Positions 27,551-36,324 of a DNA stretch of 54,943 nt are shown here, piece after piece. The notes below the pieces were generated by a model. That model did not search any database. It had not been told where the DNA came from and saw only the letters and a list, made by a program, of their open reading frames with translations. Position 1 is the first letter of the stretch. The number at the start of each line of letters is the position of its first letter. Made by a program: the position numbers and the translations under genes. This stretch comes from Oceanospirillales bacterium (GTDB lineage Bacteria > Pseudomonadota > Gammaproteobacteria > Pseudomonadales > Balneatricaceae). The stretch is taken from the NCBI GenBank assembly GCA_007693685.1, contig REDB01000084.1:1-54943 (forward strand), in the 5' to 3' direction.

Positions 27551-29009
27551 GAGTTCTCTAGCTGATCTGATCCGATCACCCCTTTCATTGGGGCAAACAC
27601 GAAGTCTCCCGCGTTACCGAGAGCTGGTACTCAGATTTCAACAGGCGATATTGTCAGGTCAATTGAAAGCGGGCGAACAACTTCCCTCCACCCGCGAGCT
27701 GGCAGAGGAGTTAGGCGTTTCTCGTAACACCATAAAAAATACTTATGAACTGTTGCATGCCGAAGGGTATATAGATACCCGCAAAGGTTCTGGCAGCTAC
27801 GTTGCGAATTTGCCTGACCATCTTCTCCAAAAAACTGATCGATTACCGGTAGTGAATGATTCGCTGAACGTCACGCACCTCTCTAGAAAAACAGACAAGG
27901 TTTCAGCCAGCTCAGGATTAAAACTTCAACCAGCGATGGCGGCGCTCGATCAGTTTCCCATGCAAGCATGGAAGCGTTGCGTTAATGTCGCTCAGGCGTC
28001 ACGAGGTTTGCTGCAGAGTGCGCCTTTAGCTGGGGATGAGTTGTTACGCGAAGCGATAGTTAAACACCTGTTGATTCGACGTGGTGTTCAGGCAGCATCT
28101 TCTCAGGTGGTGATTACTTCCGGTTCGCAAGAAGCGCTTTATTTAGTCAGTCGATTGCTACTCAAGGCAGGTGATGAGGTGTTGGTTGAAGCGCCCGGCT
28201 ACCAAGGTACCTATGATGTCGTTGCGCAAACCGGTGCTCGGATCCAATCGATCAGTTGGCAGACCCTTCAGCAGAAGCCAGAAAACACGCCTAATGCCAA
28301 GTTATTGTGCTTAACACCCTCGCGTAATTTTCCACTAGGGCATACCTTGGGTTTGTCATCAAGACTGACACTCTTGGCTTGGGCAGAGCAGAATCAAAGC
28401 TGGATTTTAGAAGATGATTTTGACTGCGAGTTTGCCACAGGACCGGTGGTGAGTGCTTTGCTGGGTCTAAGCGAAAACCAATATGCACGTCAGCGCGTTA
28501 TTTATACCGGAACCTTCAGCCGCACGGTTTTTCCTGCCTTAAGGCTAGGCTATGTGGTGCTTCCTAAAGAGTTGGTCGCACCGTTTTTAGCACTGCGCAA
28601 TCACGTCGATGGTGGGTTAAGTCGCCTACCACAACATGCCTTGGCTCACTTCATGATTTCAGGTGAATATAGCCGTCACTTGAAAAAAATGCGTCTGCTT
28701 TATCAGCAAAGACGGACGGTGATGGAAAATGCCCTAGCGGCTAGTGGTTTATCCGACTGGCCAATCATAGACGCGGGGGGAGGCATGTATTTAGTGCTAG
28801 CCATGCCAGAAGCCAGTGATGATGTTGGGCTCTGTCAGTCTTTAGCTCAGCAGGGGTTTGGCGTACGGCCTTTATCGGTATACGACCCATTAACTCGCCA
28901 GTCCGGTTTAGTACTAGGTTTTAGCGCTGAACCTGAAGAGAAACTGGCGAGTTTAGTGAATGAATTAGCCTCGCTGATAGGTTCCTACCAAACGATTCAT
29001 ACCCAGTAA
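27504..29009 (+). CDS. MocR-type GntR regulator with degenerate PLP site
   Basis: A 501-residue chimeric regulator. A GntR winged helix is at about residues 35-105 (LPRYRELVLRFQQAILSG, LPSTRELAEELGVSRNTI). After a linker comes an aminotransferase fold-type-I domain to the end. Expected PLP contacts are present (ITSGSQEALYLVSRL; LEDDFDCEF), but the Schiff-base lysine of GTFSK is Arg340 here (GTFSRTVFPALRLGY), so a covalent internal aldimine cannot form. It diverges from the PNPOx-like gene, its likely target. The GTG start has no strong ribosome binding site and sits within an inverted repeat; a TTG at 27549 is an alternative. Its 3' end overlaps the PEBP gene by 45 bases, convergently. Confidence 0.9.
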   Translation: MDSIRSNSCLNDRSTLSSLADLIRSPLSLGQTRSLPRYRELVLRFQQAILSGQLKAGEQLPSTRELAEELGVSRNTIKNTYELLHAEGYIDTRKGSGSYVANLPDHLLQKTDRLPVVNDSLNVTHLSRKTDKVSASSGLKLQPAMAALDQFPMQAWKRCVNVAQASRGLLQSAPLAGDELLREAIVKHLLIRRGVQAASSQVVITSGSQEALYLVSRLLLKAGDEVLVEAPGYQGTYDVVAQTGARIQSISWQTLQQKPENTPNAKLLCLTPSRNFPLGHTLGLSSRLTLLAWAEQNQSWILEDDFDCEFATGPVVSALLGLSENQYARQRVIYTGTFSRTVFPALRLGYVVLPKELVAPFLALRNHVDGGLSRLPQHALAHFMISGEYSRHLKKMRLLYQQRRTVMENALAASGLSDWPIIDAGGGMYLVLAMPEASDDVGLCQSLAQQGFGVRPLSVYDPLTRQSGLVLGFSAEPEEKLASLVNELASLIGSYQTIHTQ

Positions 29010-29441
29010 GTTAGGTTCTGTTTTGTCTAACAGCTCCGCCATGCTCAAGCCTTCAGGAAGATCCAGTTGCTTATCGAAAGCCAGTATCCAGAAGTAATAG
29101 TGATGGACGCCATGACCTTCAGGAGGCATAGGGCCGCCATAACCTAGGTTTCCAAAGTCGTTCACTCCCGGTGTGCCAGCATCTGTGCCTTCTTCTAATT
29201 GATTCAGGTCAGCGGGAAGATTGTAGAGAACCCAGTGAACATAGCCATAGCTTGCATTTTTAACTAAAGGGGCATCGGGATCATGGCAGATAATCGCAAA
29301 AGATTGGGTGCCTTCAGGAATATTGCTCCAAGCTAACGCAGGAGAGGTGTCAGGGCCTTCACCGGTATGTTGTTTCGGAATGGCACCGCCGGCAGCAAAA
29401 GCAGTACTGGTCAGTTCTAGACTTGAAAGTGCAAAACCCAT
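28965..29441 (-). CDS. YbhB/YbcL family Raf kinase inhibitor-like (PEBP) protein
   Basis: A 158-residue phosphatidylethanolamine-binding-protein fold. The family signatures are present: CHDPDAP near residue 52, then YGYVHWVLYNLPA, and the second conserved block YGGPMPPEGHGVHHYYFWILAFD. Bacterial members are cytoplasmic or periplasmic with unclear roles. No convincing signal peptide is present, although the N terminus is mildly hydrophobic. AAGGAG lies just before the ATG. The 3' end overlaps the 3' end of the MocR gene. Confidence 0.92.
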   Translation of the reverse strand: MGFALSSLELTSTAFAAGGAIPKQHTGEGPDTSPALAWSNIPEGTQSFAIICHDPDAPLVKNASYGYVHWVLYNLPADLNQLEEGTDAGTPGVNDFGNLGYGGPMPPEGHGVHHYYFWILAFDKQLDLPEGLSMAELLDKTEPNLLGMNRLVGTYQRG

Positions 29442-29605
29442 TGTGAACTCCTTGATTAAATGTTTTGTTTTTAGCCATTCAGTATTACCTTAGGCTTGAT
29501 CTATTTCAAGGGTGTACTGTATTTCAAGCGCATCCATCCATTAGGCTGCAATCGACACAGGGTTTTCTGCTACACTTAATTTTTTATTTGCTAGAGTTTC
29601 GCTTC

Positions 29606-30346
29606 ATGTCTTCAGAACGTGTCTTTGGGCTGCACGCAGTCAATTCAGTATTAAAGCAAGATCCATCGCGCATTAAGGTAATTTTTCTGCAAGAAGGGCG
29701 TGCCGACGAGCGCTTTAATAGCCTGTTAGAGCAGGCTGCTGCTTCGGGTATTACGGTGCAGCGAAGTGCACGTAAGCGGATGGATATGATGGTAGAAGGC
29801 GTTCATCAGGGCGTCATTGCTGAATGCAAAGCGATTCGCATGGCTGATGAGTCTGATCTTCAAAAAATCTTGGAAAACCTACCTGAAAACCCACTGTTTT
29901 TAATTCTAGATGGTGTGACTGACCCTCATAATTTAGGGGCTTGTTTAAGAACAGCCGAAGCCGCTGGTGTGGTAGCGGTCATTGCACCGAAAGATAAATC
30001 TGCACCCTTGAACTCAACGGTGAGCAAAGTCGCTTGCGGGGCGGCTGAAATTGTTCCCTATATTCAAGTGACTAATCTAGCTAGAACGATGCAACAATTG
30101 CAACAAGCAGGTGTCTGGATCACTGGTACCGCGGGCGAAGCTGAGCAGACACTCTATCAAGCCAATTTAAAAGGTGCCGCAGCTTTAGTGATGGGAGCTG
30201 AAGGGAAAGGCATGCGCCGTTTAACTCGAGAGCATTGCGATCAACTGGTCAAGATTCCGATGTTGGGCAGTATTACCAGTTTGAATGTCTCGGTAGCCAC
30301 CGGTGTATGCTTGTTTGAGATGGTTCGTCAGCGCGGGATTGAGTAA
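29606..30346 (+). CDS. rlmB: 23S rRNA (guanosine-2'-O-)-methyltransferase RlmB
   Basis: A 246-residue SPOUT methyltransferase that methylates G2251 in 23S rRNA. The N-terminal substrate-binding domain starts ERVFGLHAVNSVLKQ. The catalytic knot has ILDGVTDPHNLGACLRTAEA, LVMGAEGKGMRRL and ITSLNVSVATGVCLFE. The ATG at 29606 matches the family N terminus and length (E. coli 243); the open frame extends 47 codons upstream without family resemblance. It stands alone and ends at a terminator shared with ackA. Confidence 0.95.
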   Translation: MSSERVFGLHAVNSVLKQDPSRIKVIFLQEGRADERFNSLLEQAAASGITVQRSARKRMDMMVEGVHQGVIAECKAIRMADESDLQKILENLPENPLFLILDGVTDPHNLGACLRTAEAAGVVAVIAPKDKSAPLNSTVSKVACGAAEIVPYIQVTNLARTMQQLQQAGVWITGTAGEAEQTLYQANLKGAAALVMGAEGKGMRRLTREHCDQLVKIPMLGSITSLNVSVATGVCLFEMVRQRGIE

Positions 30347-30363
30347 ACCAAGTACATAAAAGA

Positions 30364-30414
30364 ACAGCCAGAGACTTGTCAGGTTAATATCCTGAAAAGC
30401 ATCTGGCTGTTTTG
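30364..30414. terminator. Bidirectional terminator between rlmB and ackA
   Basis: ACAGCCAGA (30364-30372) pairs with TCTGGCTGT (30402-30410), with an inner TCAGG/CCTGA stem at 30379-30395. TTTTGCTT follows on the plus strand and TCTTTTA on the minus strand, serving the convergent genes. Confidence 0.7.
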
Positions 30415-30461
30415 CTTAAGCCATCAATCTATTGAGTCAATCGACTGATGTGTAAACCTGC

Positions 30462-31646
30462 TTAGTGAATTTTTGCGAGGGTGTGCATCGCAATCATCAT
30501 CTCTTCATCCGTTGGAATCACACGTAACGCGATGGATGAGGTATCACTGCTGATTAGCATAGCGTTTTTACTGTTCGCTTCAGCATCGAGTTCAGCGCCT
30601 AGCCATGCGCAGCGCTCAACCACACGAGAACGAACATCAGCATCATTTTCGCCCACACCACCCGTAAAGACGATCTGTTCGATGCCACCCATCGCAGCCG
30701 CTAAGCGTCCTGCTTCTTCTGCGATACGCAAGCAGAAAAGATCGATCGCTTCTTCGGCGTGAGGATGTTTGGCTTTGTGCAGTTCAAGCATCTCGGAACT
30801 GATTCCACCAGAAACGCCATACCAACCGCTTTCTTTGTAGAGTATGGCTTCAATCTCATCGATATTCATCGAATATTCGCGCATCAAGTAAAGCAAGACA
30901 CCGGGATCGATATTACCGCAGCGGCTTCCCATAGGTAGACCTTCAACGGCGGTGAAGCCCATGCTTGAAGCAACCGACTTCTCATTAGCGACACCACACA
31001 TACTGGCGCCAGCACCTAAATGACAGACGACGGTTTTCAGTTGGCTGGCATCGGATTGACGTAATTGATGAACGATGAATTCATAGGACAACCCATGAAA
31101 CCCATACTTCATGACACCTTCATCACTTAGGCGGCGGGGGATCGCATAGAGTCGTTCAAGTCGTGATTGACTGGTATGAAACATGGTATCGAAACAGCCT
31201 ACCGCAGGCAGTTCAGGCAAAAGGTTACGGATCGCTTCAATCAGTTTTAAGTTGTACGGCTGATGCAGTGGCGCCAGTGGAATAAATTGCAGTAATTGGC
31301 TGCTAATTTCTTCAGTGATAGTCACAGGCGCACTGAATTCATTGCCACCATGAACGATACGATGCCCTGTGGCAATCAGTTGATGGCCTTGGTAGGTCGC
31401 ATTCAGCCAACTCAGCACTTCATTCAGTGCTGCTTGATGACGTTGCTCACGACCGACGCTATTCATATCAATCGTTTTAGATTCTAATGAAGTGCCAGCG
31501 GCGTTCGCTGCACTAAAACGTACACCATCGCCTAACAAATTGCCCAGTTTGATGACGCAAAGATTCTCTAAGCCTTCATCCGTTACCTGATAAAGGCCAC
31601 ATTTTAGACTGGAAGAACCACCGTTCACGGTTAGCAAGGTTTTCAT
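30462..31646 (-). CDS. ackA: Acetate kinase
   Basis: A 394-residue enzyme interconverting acetyl phosphate plus ADP with acetate plus ATP. The N-terminal phosphate loop VNGGSSSLK, the signatures ATGHRIVHGG and MKYGFHGLSYEF, and the nucleotide-binding IVFTGGVGENDADVR are all present. The start at 31646 follows AGGAAAGC and gives the family N terminus; the open frame upstream lies in pta. It begins one base after the pta stop, so the two form one operon. With Pta it links acetyl-CoA to acetate overflow or assimilation and sets the acetyl phosphate level. Confidence 0.96.
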   Translation of the reverse strand: MKTLLTVNGGSSSLKCGLYQVTDEGLENLCVIKLGNLLGDGVRFSAANAAGTSLESKTIDMNSVGREQRHQAALNEVLSWLNATYQGHQLIATGHRIVHGGNEFSAPVTITEEISSQLLQFIPLAPLHQPYNLKLIEAIRNLLPELPAVGCFDTMFHTSQSRLERLYAIPRRLSDEGVMKYGFHGLSYEFIVHQLRQSDASQLKTVVCHLGAGASMCGVANEKSVASSMGFTAVEGLPMGSRCGNIDPGVLLYLMREYSMNIDEIEAILYKESGWYGVSGGISSEMLELHKAKHPHAEEAIDLFCLRIAEEAGRLAAAMGGIEQIVFTGGVGENDADVRSRVVERCAWLGAELDAEANSKNAMLISSDTSSIALRVIPTDEEMMIAMHTLAKIH

Positions 31647-31647
31647 A

Positions 31648-32613
31648 TCAGCTTTCCTTTTCTGGGTGATACACCATGTGAGAAGCCATCGCACAAGAGG
31701 CTAGACGTCCTAGGGTGCCTTCTGCGCGGCTGGTCAAAATAATAGGCACTTTAGCACCCACTGCTAGACCCGCTGATTTAGCACCTGCTAAGTAAATCAG
31801 CTGTTTTGCGATCATATTGGCTGATTCAAGGTCTGGTGCAAGCAGAATGTCAGCTTCACCTGATACCGGTGAGTCGATATGTTTATCGATAGCAGCTTGC
31901 AAAGAGATGGCGTTATCAAAGGCAAGTGGGCCATCTAAGATAGCACCAGTGATTTGACGACGATCAGCCATCTTGCACAACGCAGCAGCATCCAGTGTGC
32001 TTTGCATCGCTGGTTTTACTTTTTCAACCGCCGCAAGAATAGCGACTTTAGGTTTATGAATACCTAGTGAGTGGCAGAAGTTAATCGCATTTTGCACGAT
32101 ATCGCGTTTAGTCAGTAAGTCAGGTGCAACGTTAATTGCGGCATCGGTAATGACTAGCGGCTTGTGGTAGTTAGGAATATCAAATACCCAAACATGACTT
32201 AAACGACGCTCAGTACGAATACCTTTGGTCTTGTTGATAACCGCAGCCAAGAGTTCTGACGTGCCTAAGCTGCCTTTCATTAAGGCAACCGCTTCTGCAC
32301 TGCGAACAAGCGCACAAGCGCGTTCAGCCGCTTCATGGCTGTGCTCTGTGTTTACGATTTCATAAGGTGATAAGTCGATGCCTTCAATTTCAGCTGCGGC
32401 ACGAATTTTATGCTCTGGGCCGACTAAAAGAGGCTCAATTAAACCTTGTTCGGCTGCTTCAATAGCACCCATTAAGCTGTTGTGATCTACTGGATGCACA
32501 ACGGCAGTTCGAATGGGAGTGGCTTGACGAGCTTGTTCGATAAAAAATTCCAGCTGATCATGAACGGGTGGGCGTTCTTTTTTCAAGCTGAGGGATGGAT
32601 TAGATTCACTCAT
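31648..32613 (-). CDS. pta: Phosphate acetyl/butyryltransferase (short Pta)
   Basis: A 321-residue enzyme of the phosphotransacetylase family, converting acetyl-CoA (or a related acyl-CoA) and phosphate to the acyl phosphate. It consists of the catalytic domain only (TAVVHPVDHNSLMGAIEAAE, GSLGTSELLAAVI, SGEADILLAPDLESANM) and lacks the N-terminal regulatory region of the 714-residue E. coli Pta. It is upstream of ackA with a one-base gap. AAGGAG is placed well before the ATG. Acetyl rather than butyryl preference is inferred from the ackA partner. Confidence 0.9.
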   Translation of the reverse strand: MSESNPSLSLKKERPPVHDQLEFFIEQARQATPIRTAVVHPVDHNSLMGAIEAAEQGLIEPLLVGPEHKIRAAAEIEGIDLSPYEIVNTEHSHEAAERACALVRSAEAVALMKGSLGTSELLAAVINKTKGIRTERRLSHVWVFDIPNYHKPLVITDAAINVAPDLLTKRDIVQNAINFCHSLGIHKPKVAILAAVEKVKPAMQSTLDAAALCKMADRRQITGAILDGPLAFDNAISLQAAIDKHIDSPVSGEADILLAPDLESANMIAKQLIYLAGAKSAGLAVGAKVPIILTSRAEGTLGRLASCAMASHMVYHPEKES

Positions 32614-32643
32614 GGTCTGACTCCTTAATTGTCACAGTGCATC

Positions 32644-32652
32644 ATCATAGCA
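32644..32652 (-). promoter_or_regulatory. Extended -10 element upstream of pta
   Basis: Read on the minus strand, TGCTATGAT (32652-32644) is a good extended -10 element about 31 bases before the pta ATG. No matching -35 is seen, which extended -10 promoters can tolerate. Confidence 0.35.
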
Positions 32653-32698
32653 GAGATTTACTAAAATGGCGCACTGCAACAAAAGAGTCATTTTGGTT

Positions 32699-33064
32699 TT
32701 ATACAGGTACTTTTAAAGTATCCTGATAAGGAGGCCAGCCCAGTGGTTTTCCACCTAATAAATGCAGATGAATATGATACACCGTTTGACCGCCATGCGT
32801 ATTACAGTTAAACACCACTCGATAGCCATCTGCCGCAAAACCGTTTTGTTCAGCAAGTTTTGCCGCAACCCAGTGCAGGTGGCCAACGATTTCACGATCC
32901 TCAGAAGAAACATCGTTTAGAGTTGCAATGTGCTTGCGAGGGATGATCAACGCATGAAAGGGCGCTTGTGGATTAATGTCCATAAAGGCCACTGCCAGAT
33001 CATCTTGATAGATGATGTCCGCTGGAATATCACCGGCTACGATTTTGCAGAATAAACAATCCAT
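32699..33064 (-). CDS. hinT: HIT-family purine nucleoside phosphoramidase (HinT)
   Basis: A 121-residue histidine-triad hydrolase that cleaves AMP-N bonds such as AMP-lysine. The C-terminal triad HIHLHLLGG and the N-terminal CLFCKIVAGDIPADIIY are typical of HinT. It is the last gene of the fis-purH-purD run, 26 bases after purD. AGGAG precedes the ATG. Upstream neighbours make purine nucleotides, which fits a nucleotide-handling role. Confidence 0.94.
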   Translation of the reverse strand: MDCLFCKIVAGDIPADIIYQDDLAVAFMDINPQAPFHALIIPRKHIATLNDVSSEDREIVGHLHWVAAKLAEQNGFAADGYRVVFNCNTHGGQTVYHIHLHLLGGKPLGWPPYQDTLKVPV

Positions 33065-33090
33065 CAGTGACTCCTGTTATGTGTTAGAGG

Positions 33091-34380
33091 CTATTTATTT
33101 TTCTGTTCACGAGCGATGGCACGATAGCCAATATCATGTCGATAAAACATGTCCTGCCAGCGAACTTGATGCACGGCTTCATAGGCGCGTTGCTGTGCAT
33201 CACTGACACTTTGACCTAAGGCTGTTGCACAAAGAACACGGCCACCGGCGGTTACCACTTTGCCATCTTTCAGTGCAGTGCCTGCATGGAAGATTTTAGA
33301 GTCTATGGCTTCAGAGGCAGGTAGTTCAATTTCGTCACCCTTACGGTAATTTCCTGGATATCCACCTGCGGCTAATACAACACCAACTGCTGGACGACTA
33401 TCCCAGCTAGCGCTCACTTCATCTAAACGCTTATCCAGTGCTGCCAAGCAAAGATCAGCAAGACTCGTTTGTAAACGCATCATGATCGGCTGAGTTTCAG
33501 GATCGCCAAAACGGCAATTGTATTCAATGACTTTGGGTGCGCCATCGGGTGTGATCATTAAGCCTGCATAGAGAAAACCTGTGTAGGGGTTTCCTTCGGC
33601 TGCCATACCTTCCACGGTTGGCATGATCACTTCTTTCATCACGCGGTCATGGACTTCAGCAGTCACGACTGGTGCAGGGGAGTATGCACCCATACCACCG
33701 GTATTAGGACCTGTATCAGCATCACCGACACGTTTGTGATCTTGGCTGGTTGCCATAGGTAAAACGTTTTGGCCATCGACCATGACAATGAAAGAGGCTT
33801 CTTCCCCCTCTAAAAACTCTTCAATGACGACACGATGACCAGCGTCACCAAAGGCATTGCCCGCCAGCATATCGCGTACCGCATCTTCTGCTTCTTCAAG
33901 GGTCATGGCAACAATAACGCCTTTACCTGCAGCAAGGCCGTCAGCCTTGATAACAATCGGTGCGCCTTGTTCACGCAAATAGGCTAATGCTGGCTCTACT
34001 TCCGTAAAGTTTTGATAGGCACCCGTTGGGATGTTATGACGAGCTAAGAAGTCTTTAGTGAAGGCTTTTGACCCTTCGAGTTGCGCTGCAGAAGCGGATG
34101 GACCAAAGATTTTTAAACCTTTTGCTTCAAAAGCATCCACAACACCAGCAACTAAGGGTGCTTCTGGACCAACAATGGTCAGAAGGATTGCATTTTCTTC
34201 AGCAAATTGAATCAAGCTCTCTTTGTCCATCACATCGATAGCGACGTTGCTGACTTTGTTCTCAGTTGCTGTTCCAGCATTACCAGGTGCAACAAATACC
34301 TGTGACACCTTTTCATCACGTGCTACTGCCCAAGCTAGAGCATGTTCACGACCGCCAGATCCAATAATCAGTACGTTCAT
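33091..34380 (-). CDS. purD: Phosphoribosylamine-glycine ligase PurD
   Basis: A 429-residue ATP-grasp enzyme that joins glycine to phosphoribosylamine in step two of purine synthesis. NVLIIGSGGREHALAWAVA starts the protein. ATP-grasp motifs include IVIKADGLAAGKGVIVA and VIEEFLEGEEASFIVMVDG, and the signature NCRFGDPETQ is near residue 288. It lies 13 bases downstream of purH, in the classic purH-purD order. Confidence 0.97.
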   Translation of the reverse strand: MNVLIIGSGGREHALAWAVARDEKVSQVFVAPGNAGTATENKVSNVAIDVMDKESLIQFAEENAILLTIVGPEAPLVAGVVDAFEAKGLKIFGPSASAAQLEGSKAFTKDFLARHNIPTGAYQNFTEVEPALAYLREQGAPIVIKADGLAAGKGVIVAMTLEEAEDAVRDMLAGNAFGDAGHRVVIEEFLEGEEASFIVMVDGQNVLPMATSQDHKRVGDADTGPNTGGMGAYSPAPVVTAEVHDRVMKEVIMPTVEGMAAEGNPYTGFLYAGLMITPDGAPKVIEYNCRFGDPETQPIMMRLQTSLADLCLAALDKRLDEVSASWDSRPAVGVVLAAGGYPGNYRKGDEIELPASEAIDSKIFHAGTALKDGKVVTAGGRVLCATALGQSVSDAQQRAYEAVHQVRWQDMFYRHDIGYRAIAREQKNK

Positions 34381-34393
34381 TTTAACCCCTTAA

Positions 34394-35989
34394 TTAGTGT
34401 CGGAAGTGGCGCATGCCGGTAAACACCATCGCCATGCCATGTTCGTTGGCTGCATCGATCACTTCTTGATCACGCATAGAACCACCTGGTTGAATCACGG
34501 CAGTTATTCCGGCTTCAGCAGCGGAATCGATTCCATCGCGGAAAGGGAAGAATGCATCTGACGCCATGACGGAACCTTTGACTTCTAAACCTTCATCAGC
34601 CGCTTTGATGGCAGCGATACGAGCTGAATAAACACGGCTCATCTGTCCAGCACCGATACCGATAGTTTGACCATCGCGGGCATAGACAATCGCATTGGAT
34701 TTAACAAACTTAGCGACTTCCCAGCAGAAGAGTAGGTCGCGAATTTCTTGCTCAGAAGGCTGGCGCTCGGTGACAATTTTTAATTGAGAAACATCGATCA
34801 TGCCGATATCACGATCTTGAACCAGCAATCCACCGTTCACGCGCTTATAGTCAAGTCCGGCACTGCGCTGAACATCCCATTGTCCACATTCAAGCAAGCG
34901 AACATTAGGCTTGCTAGCAACGATTTCGGATGCTTCTGGGCTGACTTTGGGTGCGATGATAACTTCAACAAATTGGCGATCAACAATCGCTTGAGCCGTT
35001 TTACCGTCCAGTTCACGGTTGAAGGCGATGATGCCACCAAACGCGGAAGTTGGGTCGGTCTGGAAAGCACGATTGTAAGCTTCCAACAGGTTATCACCAA
35101 TCGCAACACCACAAGGGTTTGCGTGTTTTACGATGACACAAGCGGGATCTTGGAAGGGTTTTACACATTCGAGTGCGGCATCGGTATCGGCAACATTATT
35201 GTAAGACAGAGCTTTACCTTGAACCTGACGAGCGGTGGCAACGGATGGTTCAGAAGGATTAGCTTCAACATAAAATGCAGCTTTTTGGTGTGGATTTTCA
35301 CCATAACGCATCTCTTGAGCTTTAATAAATTGAGTATTAAAGGTCCGTGGAAAATTGCTAGGCTCGATCTCTTCGCCTTCGCTGACTGAATCGGTCATGG
35401 TGCCAAGGTAATTGGCAATCATGCCATCATAGGCTGCGGTATGCTCAAAGGCTTTGACGGCAAGATCAAAGCGCGTGGCATAGGTTAGCCCCTTTTCTGC
35501 ATCCAGTTCAGCGATGACAGTCGAGTAGTCCGACGCGTTGACGACTATCGCGACATCCTTATGGTTTTTAGCAGCAGAGCGCACCATGGTGGGGCCACCA
35601 ATATCAATATTTTCGATCGCCATTGCAAGGTCACAGTCAGGACGAGCAATAGTGGCAGCGAAGGGATAAAGGTTAACCACGACCATATCAATCGGTGCAA
35701 TGTCATGCTGTTGCATGATCTCATCATCCTGTCCACGGCGACCTAAAATGCCGCCGTGAATTTTCGGATGCAGGGTTTTCACTCGGCCGTCCATCATTTC
35801 TGGAAAGCCAGTGTGATCCGAGACTTCGATCGCATTGATACCTGTTTCTTTCAGTAGTTTGTAAGTGCCACCGGTGGAAAGAATTTCAACGCCACGCTCG
35901 CTAAGGGCTTTGGCGAAATCGGTGATGCCGGTTTTGTCAGAGACACTAATCAAGGCTCTGCGAACTGGAGTAACTGGAAGTTGAGACAT
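34394..35989 (-). CDS. purH: Bifunctional AICAR transformylase/IMP cyclohydrolase PurH
   Basis: A 531-residue enzyme that completes IMP synthesis. The cyclohydrolase half (about residues 1-200) has [25 protein letters not shown] and [15 protein letters not shown]. The transformylase half has [15 protein letters not shown], the active-site Lys-His in [12 protein letters not shown], and the C-terminal [14 protein letters not shown]. It lies 31 bases after fis, an order also seen in Pseudomonas, linking purine synthesis with a growth-phase regulator. Long open frames on the opposite strand are shadows. Confidence 0.97.
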   Translation of the reverse strand: MSQLPVTPVRRALISVSDKTGITDFAKALSERGVEILSTGGTYKLLKETGINAIEVSDHTGFPEMMDGRVKTLHPKIHGGILGRRGQDDEIMQQHDIAPIDMVVVNLYPFAATIARPDCDLAMAIENIDIGGPTMVRSAAKNHKDVAIVVNASDYSTVIAELDAEKGLTYATRFDLAVKAFEHTAAYDGMIANYLGTMTDSVSEGEEIEPSNFPRTFNTQFIKAQEMRYGENPHQKAAFYVEANPSEPSVATARQVQGKALSYNNVADTDAALECVKPFQDPACVIVKHANPCGVAIGDNLLEAYNRAFQTDPTSAFGGIIAFNRELDGKTAQAIVDRQFVEVIIAPKVSPEASEIVASKPNVRLLECGQWDVQRSAGLDYKRVNGGLLVQDRDIGMIDVSQLKIVTERQPSEQEIRDLLFCWEVAKFVKSNAIVYARDGQTIGIGAGQMSRVYSARIAAIKAADEGLEVKGSVMASDAFFPFRDGIDSAAEAGITAVIQPGGSMRDQEVIDAANEHGMAMVFTGMRHFRH

Positions 35990-36020
35990 AAAATACTCGG
36001 ATCAAATTGGATTTCAGGAA

Positions 36021-36308
36021 TTACAGAAGACCGTATTGCTTCAATTTTTTGCGCAGCGTACCACGGTTTAAACCTAGCAACTCAGATGCTTTAGTCTGGT
36101 TGTCTTTGGTATAGGCCATTACGCTTTCAAATAAAGGCGCTTCGATTTCAGATAACACCATCTGATACACATCAGTCACTGGCTGCCCATCTAACTGTTT
36201 GAAGTAGCTGGTCATTGACTGATGCACATTATCTCTCAACGTCTGTGGTGGCGTTGTCGGTTGTACCAGGCGTATGTCTTTCACAAGTTTATCATCCATT
36301 GCGTTCAT
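36021..36308 (-). CDS. fis: DNA-binding protein Fis
   Basis: A 95-residue nucleoid-associated protein that bends DNA and activates rRNA and other growth-linked promoters. The C-terminal helix-turn-helix NQTKASELLGLNRGTLRKKL is nearly identical to the family core. The N-terminal half is shorter and more divergent, as in non-enteric Fis. It sits 16 bases downstream of dusB, the near-universal dusB-fis pair, so its expression depends on the dusB promoter. Confidence 0.96.
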   Translation of the reverse strand: MNAMDDKLVKDIRLVQPTTPPQTLRDNVHQSMTSYFKQLDGQPVTDVYQMVLSEIEAPLFESVMAYTKDNQTKASELLGLNRGTLRKKLKQYGLL

Positions 36309-36324
36309 AGGCTTAATCCTGATG

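Noticed and set aside
29465-29605. A longer N terminus for rlmB
   Set aside because: The upstream 47 codons do not resemble RlmB, and the frame simply stays open; ATG 29606 matches the family start.
34784-35389. A 201-codon open frame on the plus strand inside purH
   Set aside because: It lies wholly antisense to a strongly conserved purH frame, has no recognisable motifs, and its composition is that of a mirror frame.
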